Made by a program: the position numbers and the translations under genes. Of a stretch of 64,000 bases of DNA, positions 45,024 through 53,596 are shown in pieces (positions within the stretch are counted from its first letter, which is position 1; each line of letters opens with the position of its first letter). The stretch spans positions 3,038,001 through 3,102,000 of the forward strand of contig NZ_CP109273.1 in NCBI RefSeq assembly GCF_045209745.1, in the 5' to 3' direction. This stretch comes from Micromonospora sp045209745 (GTDB lineage Bacteria; Actinomycetota; Actinomycetes; Mycobacteriales; Micromonosporaceae). The notes beneath the pieces were generated by a model, which did no database searches, was not told the DNA's origin, and worked only from the letters and a program-made list of their open reading frames with translations.

Positions 45024-45626
45024 TCAGCCGCGCGGGTGGCCGGCGAGCAGCCCGGCCACTCGGTGCAGCACCTCCCCGGCGCGGGCCGCCTCCGCGCCCA
45101 ACCCGGTCTGCCGACGCAACACCGCGGGCTCGGCCCGAAGCAGCGCCACGCCGCGCCGGACCAGCACCCGGGGCGCCTTGCGCTGCTCGGACAGGTCGCG
45201 GGCCAGCCGACGCAGGAAGGTCGCGCCGCGTGGTCGACGCAGCGCGTACGCCCCGGCGAGCAGTCCTCGGCGACGGCACTCATCGACGATCTCCGCGGCA
45301 AAAATCCCTTCGGCCACGAAAAGTGGCGATCCGGCGACATCGAATGGCCGGGTGGCCACCCGTCGATCTGCGTCGATCGCATAAACCGGCACATCGGCCC
45401 GGCCGTCGCGAGCTAGTCGGGCAATGATTTCCACCGCCGTCGGGGCATCCCAGGACTGCGGCGATTCCCAATCCACCTGGCCGTTTCGTCGCGGCAACGT
45501 AGGGTCATCACCGTCTTTGTAGAAGTCGTCCAAGCAGAGCACCGGCAACCCGGTTTGCTGCGCTATGTACGACTTTCCGGAGCCGGAAGGGCCGGCGAGC
45601 AGGACAACGCGGTGCGGATATTCCAT
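45024..45626 (-). CDS. Uridine-kinase-like P-loop protein
   Basis: A 200-residue P-loop kinase. Walker A is GPSGSGKS at residues 12-19, followed by LDDFYKDGDDPTLPR, a motif of uridine kinase and phosphoribulokinase families, then DWESPQSWD. ATG at 45626 gives MEYPHRVVLLA. It probably phosphorylates a nucleoside (uridine or cytidine), consistent with the neighbouring salvage genes; substrate is inferred. The last ~50 residues are Arg-rich. It converges on add with five bases between stop codons. Confidence 0.85.
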   Translation of the reverse strand: MEYPHRVVLLAGPSGSGKSYIAQQTGLPVLCLDDFYKDGDDPTLPRRNGQVDWESPQSWDAPTAVEIIARLARDGRADVPVYAIDADRRVATRPFDVAGSPLFVAEGIFAAEIVDECRRRGLLAGAYALRRPRGATFLRRLARDLSEQRKAPRVLVRRGVALLRAEPAVLRRQTGLGAEAARAGEVLHRVAGLLAGHPRG

Positions 45627-45747
45627 TACCTTCAGTTACTCCGGCCAGACGGACTGCTATCAAATCGCATCAACATCTCATCACACCTTGGGCAGGTGAC
45701 AACCTGGGCTTTCTTCTTACGGACCGGCGTGATGGAATCTCGGGGGT

Positions 45748-45790
45748 CCGACCCGCCGGGTCGGTCGCTGAGCGTTGCCCGGGGCAACGC
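45748..45790 (+). promoter_or_regulatory. Two hairpins upstream of the conservon
   Basis: CCGACCC-GCC-GGGTCGG (45748-45764) and GCGTTGCC-CGG-GGCAACGC (45772-45790), both perfect with 3-base loops, stand in tandem 30 to 72 bases before the CvnA start. Either could be an operator or a 5'-UTR structure. Confidence 0.5.
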
Positions 45791-45819
45791 GTTGAAGCTG
45801 TAATCGCGAGGGCGGTGAC

Positions 45820-48800
45820 GTGAGCAAACGGCCACAGACGGCGGGCTCCCTCCTGTCGCGGCTGCGCCGGCCGGCCAGCCGGCTCCGGGACATGCCGATC
45901 TGGTCCAAGCTCGGTCTCATCATGATCGTGCCGACCATCGCCACGGTCGTGGTGGGTACCAGTGGTCTTGTCGACCACGTGGAGACGCTCAACAATGCCA
46001 ACCGAGCCGGCGACCTGGCCAACCTGTCGAGCTATTCAGGCAGCCTGGTCGACACACTGCAGGACGAGCGGACCGCCGCCGTGCTGCTGCTGGGGGCGGA
46101 CGGGACGCAGCCGACGGCGCAGTACCAGGAGGCATACAACCGGGTGAACACCCGGGTGGACCAGGAGATGCGCCCCTACCGGCAGCAGCGGGCCCAAGTC
46201 GAGGACCTGCCGAGCAGCCTGGAGACGCTGCTCGACGGCATCGACCAGAACCTGCGGGACCTGTCGGGCATCCGCAGTCAGGTGTTCAACGGCAAGCTCG
46301 CGCTCACCGAGACCGTCCAGGCGTACGAGGGTCTGATCAGTGACCTGCTCGCCATCCGTGACTCGGCCACGCAGCTCGCCGGCGACAACGACCTGAGCGA
46401 CCGGATGCGCGCCGCCGCGGCGGTCGCCCGGGAGAAGGAGTTCCTCGCCGCACGCCGGGTCGTGGTGCACCGCGCGCTGGGTGTCAAGGGTGGCAAACGC
46501 CTGACTCCGGCGCTGCGCACCGACTACATCGCCAGTGGCACCGGCCAGCAGCAGGCGCTGCAGAGCTTCAAGGCCGTCGCCACCCCGGACGACGCGAAGT
46601 TCCACGACCAGACGGTCGCGGGCGGCGACCGCCGGGAGGCGCAGAACTACACCGGCTGGATCGACGGCAACACCACCGGCGACATGCGCGGTGCGCCGTT
46701 CGGGCCGGACCAGTGGGAGGCCGCCATGACGGCCAACGCCAAGCTGATCCGCACCGTCGAGAAGAAGCTCGACGGCGAAGTGGTCGCCGAAGCCGACAAC
46801 CTCCGCGCGGACGTCCAGCGCCAGGTGTTCCTGGAGACCGGCCTGCTGCTCAGCATGCTGCTGCTGGCCATCCTCTTCGCGTACCTGGTCGCCCGCTCGA
46901 TGGCCCGTTCACTGCGTGAGTTGCGGCAGGGTGCGCTCTCCGTCGCCCAGTACGGCCTGCCCCAGGCCGTGGCTCGACTGCGTGACCCGCAGGTCGTCGG
47001 GCAGCTCTCCCCGGTGCAGCTGGCCAACCAGATCGCCGAGCCGCTGCCGGTTCGCAGCAAGGACGAGTTCGGCCAGGTGACCGAGGCATTCAACGCCGTC
47101 CACCTGGAAGCCGTCCGCACGGCCGCCGAGCAGGCGGCACTGCGCGCCTCCGTCGCGACCATGTTCGTCAACCTGGCCCGTCGTTCGCAGATCCTGGTCG
47201 ACCGCCTCATCGGGCACCTCGACCGGCTGGAGCGCGGCGAGGAAGACCCGGACCGGCTGGCCGAGCTGTTCCAGCTCGACCACCTCGCCACCCGGATGCG
47301 CCGCAACGACGAGAACCTGCTGGTGCTCGCCGGTGCCGACTCCACCCGTGTGCAGCGTGAGCCGGCCGCCCTCATCGACGTGCTGCGCGCCGCGCAGTCC
47401 GAGGTCGAGCACTACACCCGGATCGAGTTCGGTGTCATCGACCGTGACATCGAGGTCGCCGCGCACGCGGTCAACGACCTGGTGCACCTCGTCGCCGAGC
47501 TGTTCGACAACGCCACCGCGTTCTCGCCGCCCGACTCGCAGGTGATGGTCGAGGCCCGCCGGGTCGGCGACCGCTCCTCGCTCTACGTCGAGGACCGCGG
47601 TATCGGCATCAGCAACGAGCAGTTGCATGACCTCAACGAGCGGCTCGCGACGCCGCCGCAGGTGGACGTGGCCGTGTCCCGGATGATGGGCCTGGTCGTG
47701 GTCGCGCGGCTGGCATCCCGGCATGGTGTCCGCGTCGAGCTGCGCCCCGGCTCCGACCGCGGCACGGTCGCCGACGTGACCCTGCCCACCTCGGTGCTGG
47801 TGCCCCGGGCGCTCTCCGGCCGGGTGCAGCAGCCCCCGGCCCTGCCGGCGGCCGGCGGCCCCCAGCACGGTGGACCCGCACCGGCCTTCGGCGCGCTGCC
47901 CGCGCTGGGCAACGGCCCTCGCCCGAGCGAGTCCGGCAACCAGGTCACCCTCGGCGGTCGTCCGTTCGACCCCGCATCGCGCAACGGTGCCGGCACGCCC
48001 GCCAACACCGGTGCGTACCGCTCGATGCCGGCCTGGTCCGACCTGACCGGCGCGGCCGAGACGAACGGCGTCAACGGCGGCGACGGGTTCACCCCGCGGC
48101 CCGCCAACGGCCCGCCGATCGACCCGCTGCCGCAGCGGCGTGCCGGGGACGACACCCCGACCACCGGCCAGCAGCCGTCCATTCCCCGGCAGTTGCCGAG
48201 CAGCCCCGAGGCGCATCCGTATTCGGCACCGCCGGTCTCCGCGCAGCCCTACTCCGGCGCGCCGGTCTCCGCCTCTCCGGCTTCCGGGCAGCCGTACTCC
48301 GGGCAGCCGTACTCGGGCGCGCCGTACGGCGGTGCGCCGGTGTCCGCCGCCCCGGCTTCCGGGCAGCCGTACGGCGGTGCGCCGGTGTCGGCGTCGCCAG
48401 CGTCCGGTCAGCCCTACTCGGGGCAGCCGTACTCTGCGCCGCCCGCATCGTCCGGGCAGTCGTTCAGCGGGTTCGCACCTCGATCCGCCCCGCCCGCGCA
48501 GGCGCCCAGCGCGCCCGCACCGCCGGCCTGGCCGCCGGTGCCGGGCGCCGACCGGGACGCGTCGACCCCGCCGGTGCCTGAGCGGCTCGCCGCCGCTCTG
48601 GACATGACGACGGAGCTGCCGCGCGTGCCGCGACCCGGCGAGCAGCCGGCCGCCGCACGGCAGCCGGCACCAGCCCCAGCCCCAGTCCCGGTCCCGGCGC
48701 AAGCTCCGCAGAATCAGCCGGCGCCGCAGCAACCGCAGGCGCAGAACCGCCAGCGGTACGCGGACGAGACGATGGAGCTGCCGATCTTCCGGGAGCTCGA

Positions 48801-49410
48801 GTCGGCCTGGTTCCGGACCCGACGCCCGGGCTCGGAGGAGGCTGCGGCCGGTGCCGAGCCGGCGACGAACGGCGACACCGCGACCCAGCAGTTCGCCACG
48901 GTCGAGGCCACCGGTCGGGCAGTCCACAAGACACCACCCGGGACGACAGGTAACACACCGATGGCAGACACTCCGACAGTCGGAGGAGCGCCGCGGGACA
49001 ACGGCTCCACAGCGAACGAGGGTGCCCGCCCCAGCCTCGCCGAGAGCCTGCCGAACCGCCGGCCCCAACCGCAGACCAACGGCTGGCAGACCGCAGCTGA
49101 CGACGGCTGGCGTGCCGCCTCGGCGGCGGCTGGCGCGGCGCCGGTGAGCGAAACCACCACTACCGGCCTGCCAAAGCGCAAGCCGATGGCGCAGTTGGTG
49201 CCGGGTGCGGTGGAGAAGCCCACCACCTCGGTCCAGCGTCGTTCCCCGGAGGCGGTCCGTGGCCTGCTCTCCGCCTACCACCGGGGCGTGCAGCGAGGGC
49301 GTAGCACCTCGGACACCCCGACCAGCCCGGAGGCAACTTCGGGAGGGCAATCCTCGCAGTCTGGCTCAGGCCCGGTGGCCGGGAGCGGGCAGAAGGAGCA
49401 AGAAGGATGA
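45820..49410 (+). CDS. cvnA: Conservon sensor histidine kinase CvnA with NIT domain
   Basis: A 1196-residue membrane kinase. A membrane helix near residues 29-50 and another near 338-358 bracket an extracytoplasmic sensing region of nitrate/nitrite-sensing (NIT) type. A HAMP-like linker follows, then a degenerate dimerisation helix with candidate His488 (LDHLATRMRRNDENL), the ATPase N-box ELFDNAT (560-566) and G1 box EDRGIGI (591-597). Residues ~660-980 are Pro/Gly/Ser-rich with tandem repeats. The tail has four conserved blocks: SAWF (995-998), AADDGW, GLPKR (1116-1120) and LVPG (1126-1129). It heads cvnA-B-C-D. Confidence 0.94.
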   Translation: MSKRPQTAGSLLSRLRRPASRLRDMPIWSKLGLIMIVPTIATVVVGTSGLVDHVETLNNANRAGDLANLSSYSGSLVDTLQDERTAAVLLLGADGTQPTAQYQEAYNRVNTRVDQEMRPYRQQRAQVEDLPSSLETLLDGIDQNLRDLSGIRSQVFNGKLALTETVQAYEGLISDLLAIRDSATQLAGDNDLSDRMRAAAAVAREKEFLAARRVVVHRALGVKGGKRLTPALRTDYIASGTGQQQALQSFKAVATPDDAKFHDQTVAGGDRREAQNYTGWIDGNTTGDMRGAPFGPDQWEAAMTANAKLIRTVEKKLDGEVVAEADNLRADVQRQVFLETGLLLSMLLLAILFAYLVARSMARSLRELRQGALSVAQYGLPQAVARLRDPQVVGQLSPVQLANQIAEPLPVRSKDEFGQVTEAFNAVHLEAVRTAAEQAALRASVATMFVNLARRSQILVDRLIGHLDRLERGEEDPDRLAELFQLDHLATRMRRNDENLLVLAGADSTRVQREPAALIDVLRAAQSEVEHYTRIEFGVIDRDIEVAAHAVNDLVHLVAELFDNATAFSPPDSQVMVEARRVGDRSSLYVEDRGIGISNEQLHDLNERLATPPQVDVAVSRMMGLVVVARLASRHGVRVELRPGSDRGTVADVTLPTSVLVPRALSGRVQQPPALPAAGGPQHGGPAPAFGALPALGNGPRPSESGNQVTLGGRPFDPASRNGAGTPANTGAYRSMPAWSDLTGAAETNGVNGGDGFTPRPANGPPIDPLPQRRAGDDTPTTGQQPSIPRQLPSSPEAHPYSAPPVSAQPYSGAPVSASPASGQPYSGQPYSGAPYGGAPVSAAPASGQPYGGAPVSASPASGQPYSGQPYSAPPASSGQSFSGFAPRSAPPAQAPSAPAPPAWPPVPGADRDASTPPVPERLAAALDMTTELPRVPRPGEQPAAARQPAPAPAPVPVPAQAPQNQPAPQQPQAQNRQRYADETMELPIFRELESAWFRTRRPGSEEAAAGAEPATNGDTATQQFATVEATGRAVHKTPPGTTGNTPMADTPTVGGAPRDNGSTANEGARPSLAESLPNRRPQPQTNGWQTAADDGWRAASAAAGAAPVSETTTTGLPKRKPMAQLVPGAVEKPTTSVQRRSPEAVRGLLSAYHRGVQRGRSTSDTPTSPEATSGGQSSQSGSGPVAGSGQKEQEG
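48218..48440 (+). repeat. Tandem coding repeat in CvnA
   Basis: About twelve imperfect units encoding QPYSG, APYGG and APVSA-type peptides. The DNA repeats (CAGCCGTACTC, GGTGCGCCGGTGTC) are close enough for slippage, so the length of this segment probably varies between strains. Confidence 0.8.
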
Positions 49411-49811
49411 CAACTACACAGGATCTTGGTTGGCTGCTGGCCAACTTCGCCGACCGGGTGCCCGGTGTCGCGCACGCGGTCGCCGTTTCGGCGGACGGCC
49501 TGCTCCTCGCGTCGTCACGGGATCTGCCGCGCGACCGGGCCGACCAGCTGGCCGCGATCTCATCGGGTCTGGTCAGCCTGACCCAGGGGGCAGCTCGCTG
49601 CTTCGAGGGAGGCGCGGTGCTGCAGACCGTCGTGGAGATGGACAATGGCTTCCTGTTCCTGATGTCCATCTCGGACGGCTCGTCCTTCGCCGTGCTGGCT
49701 GCCCGCAGCTCCGACGTAGGCCAGGTCGGCTACGAGATGGCGCTGCTGGTCGACCGGGTGGGCGACGCACTGACCCCGCAGCCGCGTGCGGCTGCGGGCA
49801 TGCTGGGCTGA
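49407..49811 (+). CDS. cvnB: Roadblock/LC7 domain protein CvnB
   Basis: A 134-residue single-domain roadblock protein (DLGWLLANFADRVPGVAHAV at the start, then LLASSRDLPRDRADQLAAI). In conservons it is the MglB-like partner that acts with the CvnD GTPase. The ATG overlaps the CvnA stop (ATGA). Nothing is missing and length is normal. The next gene follows after ~100 bases. Confidence 0.95.
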   Translation: MTTTQDLGWLLANFADRVPGVAHAVAVSADGLLLASSRDLPRDRADQLAAISSGLVSLTQGAARCFEGGAVLQTVVEMDNGFLFLMSISDGSSFAVLAARSSDVGQVGYEMALLVDRVGDALTPQPRAAAGMLG

Positions 49812-49910
49812 CGCGTCGCCGATCGTGAGGTCGGCAAGACTGCAACGACGACAACGACGGGCTTCACCGGTGGGAGCCGGTAACGGGGTACGAAGGAGGT
49901 GAGCGGCGAG

Positions 49911-50285
49911 ATGGCCGATCGTGACGAACCGACCGGAGCGTTGGTCCGTCCATACGCCGTGACCCGTGGTCGTACCCGTCCCCGGCTCGACATCGCGCTG
50001 GAGGCGCTCGTCGAGACGACGGTGCGCGGCCGGACCGCTGCCCATGGCAACGGTGGTGGCCGCGAACACCAGTACATCGCCGCGCTGTGTGACGGACGCG
50101 TCCAATCGCTCGCGGAGATCGCGGCGCGGATGCAGCTACCGCTCGGTGTGGCCCGGGTGCTCATCGCCGACATGGCGACCGACGGCCTGGTCGCGGTCCA
50201 CGAGCCGACCATCCTGGACGACTCCGACGACGCGGTGGGCACTGAACTGCTGGAGAGGGTGCTGAGTGGACTTCGCAGGCTCTGA
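49911..50285 (+). CDS. cvnC: DUF742 protein CvnC
   Basis: A 124-residue DUF742 protein with a winged-helix-like centre (ALCDGRVQSLAEIAARMQLP, LPLGVARVLIADMATDG). ATG at 49911 is chosen because AAGGAGGT ends ten bases before it; GTG at 49899 would fall on the ribosome site itself. CvnC is a constant member of conservons and interacts with the other components. It overlaps the CvnD start by 20 bases. Confidence 0.93.
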   Translation: MADRDEPTGALVRPYAVTRGRTRPRLDIALEALVETTVRGRTAAHGNGGGREHQYIAALCDGRVQSLAEIAARMQLPLGVARVLIADMATDGLVAVHEPTILDDSDDAVGTELLERVLSGLRRL

Positions 50286-50880
50286 CATGTCGCACCGCCC
50301 GCCGAACCCGAGCGGCCGCGTGACGTCGGCGAAGATCGTTATCGCCGGTGGATTCGGCGTCGGTAAGACAACGCTGGTCGGCTCGGTCTCGGAGATCACG
50401 CCGCTGACCACCGAGGCCATCATGACCTCCGCTGGCGTGGGCGTCGACGACACCCGGCAGGTGCCGGGCAAGACGACGACCACGGTGGCCATGGACTTCG
50501 GCCGGATCTCGATCGACCGTGACCTGATCCTGTACCTGTTCGGTACGCCGGGTCAGACCCGTTTCTGGTTCATGTGGGACGAACTGGTGCGGGGCGCGAT
50601 CGGTGCGGTCGTGCTGGTGGACACCCGCCGGCTGGCCGACTGCTTCGCGGCGATCGATTTCTTCGAGCACCGACGCCTGCCGTACCTGGTGGCGATCAAC
50701 TGCTTCGACGGGATGCAGTACCACGACCCGCAGGACGTTCGGGACGCCTTGGCGATCTCAAGCGACGTGCCGGTGGTGGCCTGCGACGCCCGTAACCGGG
50801 AGTCGACGAAGCACGTGCTGATCTCGCTGGTCGAGTACGTGCTCACCATGCGCCGTACGCGCGCCGTCGCCCCGGCCTGA
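50266..50880 (+). CDS. cvnD: Ras-like GTPase CvnD
   Basis: A 204-residue small GTPase. P-loop GGFGVGKT at residues 28-35; LYLFGTPGQTRFW is the switch-II region in which the DxxG motif is replaced by GTPGQ, as in other CvnD proteins; INCFDG takes the place of NKxD. Such proteins bind GTP or ATP and receive signals from CvnA through CvnB/CvnC. GTG at 50266 overlaps cvnC; an ATG seven codons later is an alternative. A strong terminator follows ~210 bases behind. Confidence 0.93.
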   Translation: MDFAGSDMSHRPPNPSGRVTSAKIVIAGGFGVGKTTLVGSVSEITPLTTEAIMTSAGVGVDDTRQVPGKTTTTVAMDFGRISIDRDLILYLFGTPGQTRFWFMWDELVRGAIGAVVLVDTRRLADCFAAIDFFEHRRLPYLVAINCFDGMQYHDPQDVRDALAISSDVPVVACDARNRESTKHVLISLVEYVLTMRRTRAVAPA

Positions 50881-51092
50881 TCGGGGCGCGTCACGCCCGG
50901 TGGTGGCCGCGGCTGCCACCGGGCGCAACATGCTGCCCTGTCGGCCACCGCCCGGGCTCGTCGCTGCGACGACCGGTGTGCCGCCACGCCGCCTTCTGAG
51001 ACTCTGGAAGCTGTCTGCCTCCCATCCCGGGGCGTTCCTCTTCCGAGATCTCCGAGAGGCGGCGTTGCCGTGTCCGGGGTTCATTCCTGTTG

Positions 51093-51136
51093 ACGCGATC
51101 GCGCCCCCAGCCAGCTGACTGGGGGCGCGATCGCGT
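51093..51136. terminator. Bidirectional terminator between the conservon and the opposing operon
   Basis: Perfect 18-bp stem (51093-51110 with 51119-51136, arm containing GCGATCGCGCCCCCAG) closed by an 8-base loop, between two convergent operons. The 274-base gap 50881-51154 otherwise holds no credible gene. Confidence 0.75.
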
Positions 51137-51154
51137 ATGGAAGAGGGGCGACGG

Positions 51155-53533
51155 TCAGGACTGGTAACCGGCGGAGCGGTACTCGTACTCCCGATCGTCG
51201 TCGCGGTCCCCGTGGTCGCGGCTGAAGTCCCAGCCACCGGCTGCCTCGCGACCGGGACGACCACCCACCGCGAACCCGCCGATCTCCTGTCCGCGACGCC
51301 AGCCGCGGAAGTAGCCGGTGGTGTTCTCCGCGAGGCTCGCCGCATCACGCACTATGCGCAGTGGGCGCTCCTCGTGCAGCGGGGAACCAGGGACCAGGTT
51401 GGCCTTTGGCACGCGCTTCGGCAGCCCGGCGTTGGTCTCGGCGCCCACGGCGGGGCGGGCGGCCTGCTCTGCGGCCTGCCAGCCGGTGTCGGCCGTGGTC
51501 GACCAGTCCAGGTCGGACTCCTCGGCCTGCCCGACGAACCAGGCGGACTTGGCCTGCGCGAAGATCAGCAGATCGCCGTCACCCTCGTCGGCGACCGGCG
51601 GCGGTCGGTGCTCGACCGGCGGCGGTCGGTGCTCCACCGGGGGTGGCGGTCGGTGCTCGGCGGCGCGAGCGGCAGCCCGGCCGTTGCGAGCGGCCTGCTC
51701 CCGGTCGACCAACCGCAGCGGCGGCGTCTCGAGGTGCGGATCCGCGGGCGGGGTGAGCCCCCCGCGCAGCGCCCGGTCGGCCAGTGGCGGCGGCTCCACC
51801 AGCCTCAGCATGGGGGGTTCCTGCGGCAGGTCGTCCGCCAACCAGGGCGGGGTGACCCGACCGTCGGCCCGGCCCGGGTCGGTCGGAGCGTCGATGCCGC
51901 GACCGCCACCGTACGGGTAGGCCACCGGGTTGTTCGGCGAACTGTCGGCCGGGTCCTCCGGGATGTTGACCAGCGGCCAGTTGGCCCGGGAGCCCGGGGG
52001 CGCGGACTCCTGACCAGGCCGGGGGGTCGGCACCGGAATACTGAGATCAGTGGCGCTGAACCCGCCCGTGGACGGCTCGTCGACCGAGCGTTGCACTTGG
52101 CTCGACCGAGGCTCGCCGTTGGTCTTGGGGCGGGGCGGAATGACCGTGCGCTGCCGTTCGGCCCGCGCGTTGTTGATCGCGGCGGTGGTCAGCGTCGGCC
52201 GGAACGGCTCACCGGCCTCGGCCGGAGGCACCATGCCGCGCTGTGCCGGTGCGATCGGGGTGATCCCGGGCGGCGGAGGCGGCGGCGAGGAGACCGGTCG
52301 GTTGGTCGGACCGTCGATCCGGCTGGGGAGCGGCTCGCGCCCGGGCAGCGTGGACGCTGGCGGACCAGCCATCGCTGCCGGGGCCATCGGCGCGGGTGCG
52401 ATCGGCGGCGGCGTGACCGGAGCCGGGGCGACCGGAGGTGGCCCGAGTGGACGGGGCGAGGCCAGCGGTGCGTTACCCGGGACCGGCTCGGGGCGGCTGC
52501 GCCGCCCGAGGGCGGGTGCGGGCTCGGCAGCGGCCGGGGTGGGCCGGACCGGCCGCATCCCGGCACCGGTGCCGGCCAGACCGGTCAGCTCGCCGACCGA
52601 CTCGCCACGGCGGGCAGCGGCACGGCGGCCGGGTGCCTGGGCAGGCGTGCCGACCCGTGAGCCGAGCGCGCTGACCAGTGCCTCACACCCCGCGTCGCAG
52701 GCGCGTACGGCGGCGACGGCCTGGCGGACCGTCTCGGCCACCGCGGACGTGAGCGCCCGGTTGACCGCGGCGCGGCGCGGCGTCTCGGAGATGGCCACCC
52801 GCAGGGCAGTGACCGCTTCGTTGATCTCTTCGGCGTCGGCGACCCCGTCGGCGGCGAGGTGCGCGGCGATGGCATCCGCCGCGACCGACACCTCGCGGCC
52901 CCGGGCGACGGTGCCGCCGAGCATGCCCGGCTCGGGCAGGGCGTCCAGCACTGCCAGAGAGACCGGCTCGGCCGGATCCGGGTATGCGCGCAGGGCCGCC
53001 GGGTAGAGCTCACGCAGAACCTCGCGCAGCGCCACGGCCGCAGAGTGTCGACCGCTGGCCAGAGCGGCGTGCGCGGCGAGCACCTGCTTGTAGCCGGCGA
53101 GGTCCCGGGGTGCCGGCAGGGTGACCGCGGAGAGCGCGCCTGCCTGCAACGCACGGGCCAGGCCGACGGCCCGTCGTTCGGCCGGAGGTGACTGCATCTC
53201 CTCCAGGGAGTCGTCATCGGCGAACCGCTCGGCGAAGTCGTCCACCGAGTCGTCGTCGGCGATCGCCAGGGGTCGACCCGCCGCGCTCAGCAGCGAGATG
53301 ACCGTGTGGTCGTCGCTGTCGGCGGCGATGGCCGCACCGCTCGGCCCGCCCGACCGCTCCACGAGCAGCGCGACGAGCTGGGCGTAGCCAGCGGCGTCGT
53401 CGCTGATCTCGCAGACATGCAGCAGACGGCCTGCGTCATCGACCACAGCGGACGTCAGCGTCGAGCCGGCGGAGGCCGGTCGGTCAGCCGGATCCGCCGA
53501 GGCCAGACCGCAGTAAACGCGCACGAGCGCCAC
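51155..53533 (-). CDS. Conservon-associated protein: decayed IS110-transposase-like N-terminus plus CvnA-type tail
   Basis: A 792-residue protein without membrane helices. Residues 1-~190 follow the outline of the DEDD (RuvC-like) domain of IS110 transposases: VVDDAGRLLHVCEISDDAAG, an AAGRPLAI strand, and ERRAVGLARALQAGALSA before a helical part. The expected acidic catalytic residues are not recognisable (the GIDxxK motif reads CGLAS). Residues ~190-310 are Ala-rich helical, ~320-600 Pro-rich. The C-terminus shares four blocks with CvnA: IFxxxxSAWF (SAWF 663-666), TADTGWQAA, GLPKR (703-707) and LVPG (713-716). The role is inferred: an accessory of the conservon. Confidence 0.75.
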   Translation of the reverse strand: MALVRVYCGLASADPADRPASAGSTLTSAVVDDAGRLLHVCEISDDAAGYAQLVALLVERSGGPSGAAIAADSDDHTVISLLSAAGRPLAIADDDSVDDFAERFADDDSLEEMQSPPAERRAVGLARALQAGALSAVTLPAPRDLAGYKQVLAAHAALASGRHSAAVALREVLRELYPAALRAYPDPAEPVSLAVLDALPEPGMLGGTVARGREVSVAADAIAAHLAADGVADAEEINEAVTALRVAISETPRRAAVNRALTSAVAETVRQAVAAVRACDAGCEALVSALGSRVGTPAQAPGRRAAARRGESVGELTGLAGTGAGMRPVRPTPAAAEPAPALGRRSRPEPVPGNAPLASPRPLGPPPVAPAPVTPPPIAPAPMAPAAMAGPPASTLPGREPLPSRIDGPTNRPVSSPPPPPPGITPIAPAQRGMVPPAEAGEPFRPTLTTAAINNARAERQRTVIPPRPKTNGEPRSSQVQRSVDEPSTGGFSATDLSIPVPTPRPGQESAPPGSRANWPLVNIPEDPADSSPNNPVAYPYGGGRGIDAPTDPGRADGRVTPPWLADDLPQEPPMLRLVEPPPLADRALRGGLTPPADPHLETPPLRLVDREQAARNGRAAARAAEHRPPPPVEHRPPPVEHRPPPVADEGDGDLLIFAQAKSAWFVGQAEESDLDWSTTADTGWQAAEQAARPAVGAETNAGLPKRVPKANLVPGSPLHEERPLRIVRDAASLAENTTGYFRGWRRGQEIGGFAVGGRPGREAAGGWDFSRDHGDRDDDREYEYRSAGYQS

Positions 53534-53596
53534 GGCGTCGCCCTCCTCCCGGGACAGGTCTTTCCTCTGCCAGCAACTGATGCTCCCCGGTACGGG

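Noticed and set aside
48218..48440. CRISPR-like array
   Set aside because: Repeats are short, imperfect, in frame with cvnA and lack unique spacers; they encode a Pro/Gly-rich linker.
50900..51118. Possible 72-residue gene behind the conservon
   Set aside because: Runs into the terminator stem, has no ribosome site and no resemblance to a protein family.
51155..53533. Active IS110 insertion sequence
   Set aside because: Only the first ~190 residues resemble the transposase, catalytic acidic residues are not recognisable, the Tnp_20 part is replaced by a Pro-rich region and CvnA-like tail, and no element ends are visible.
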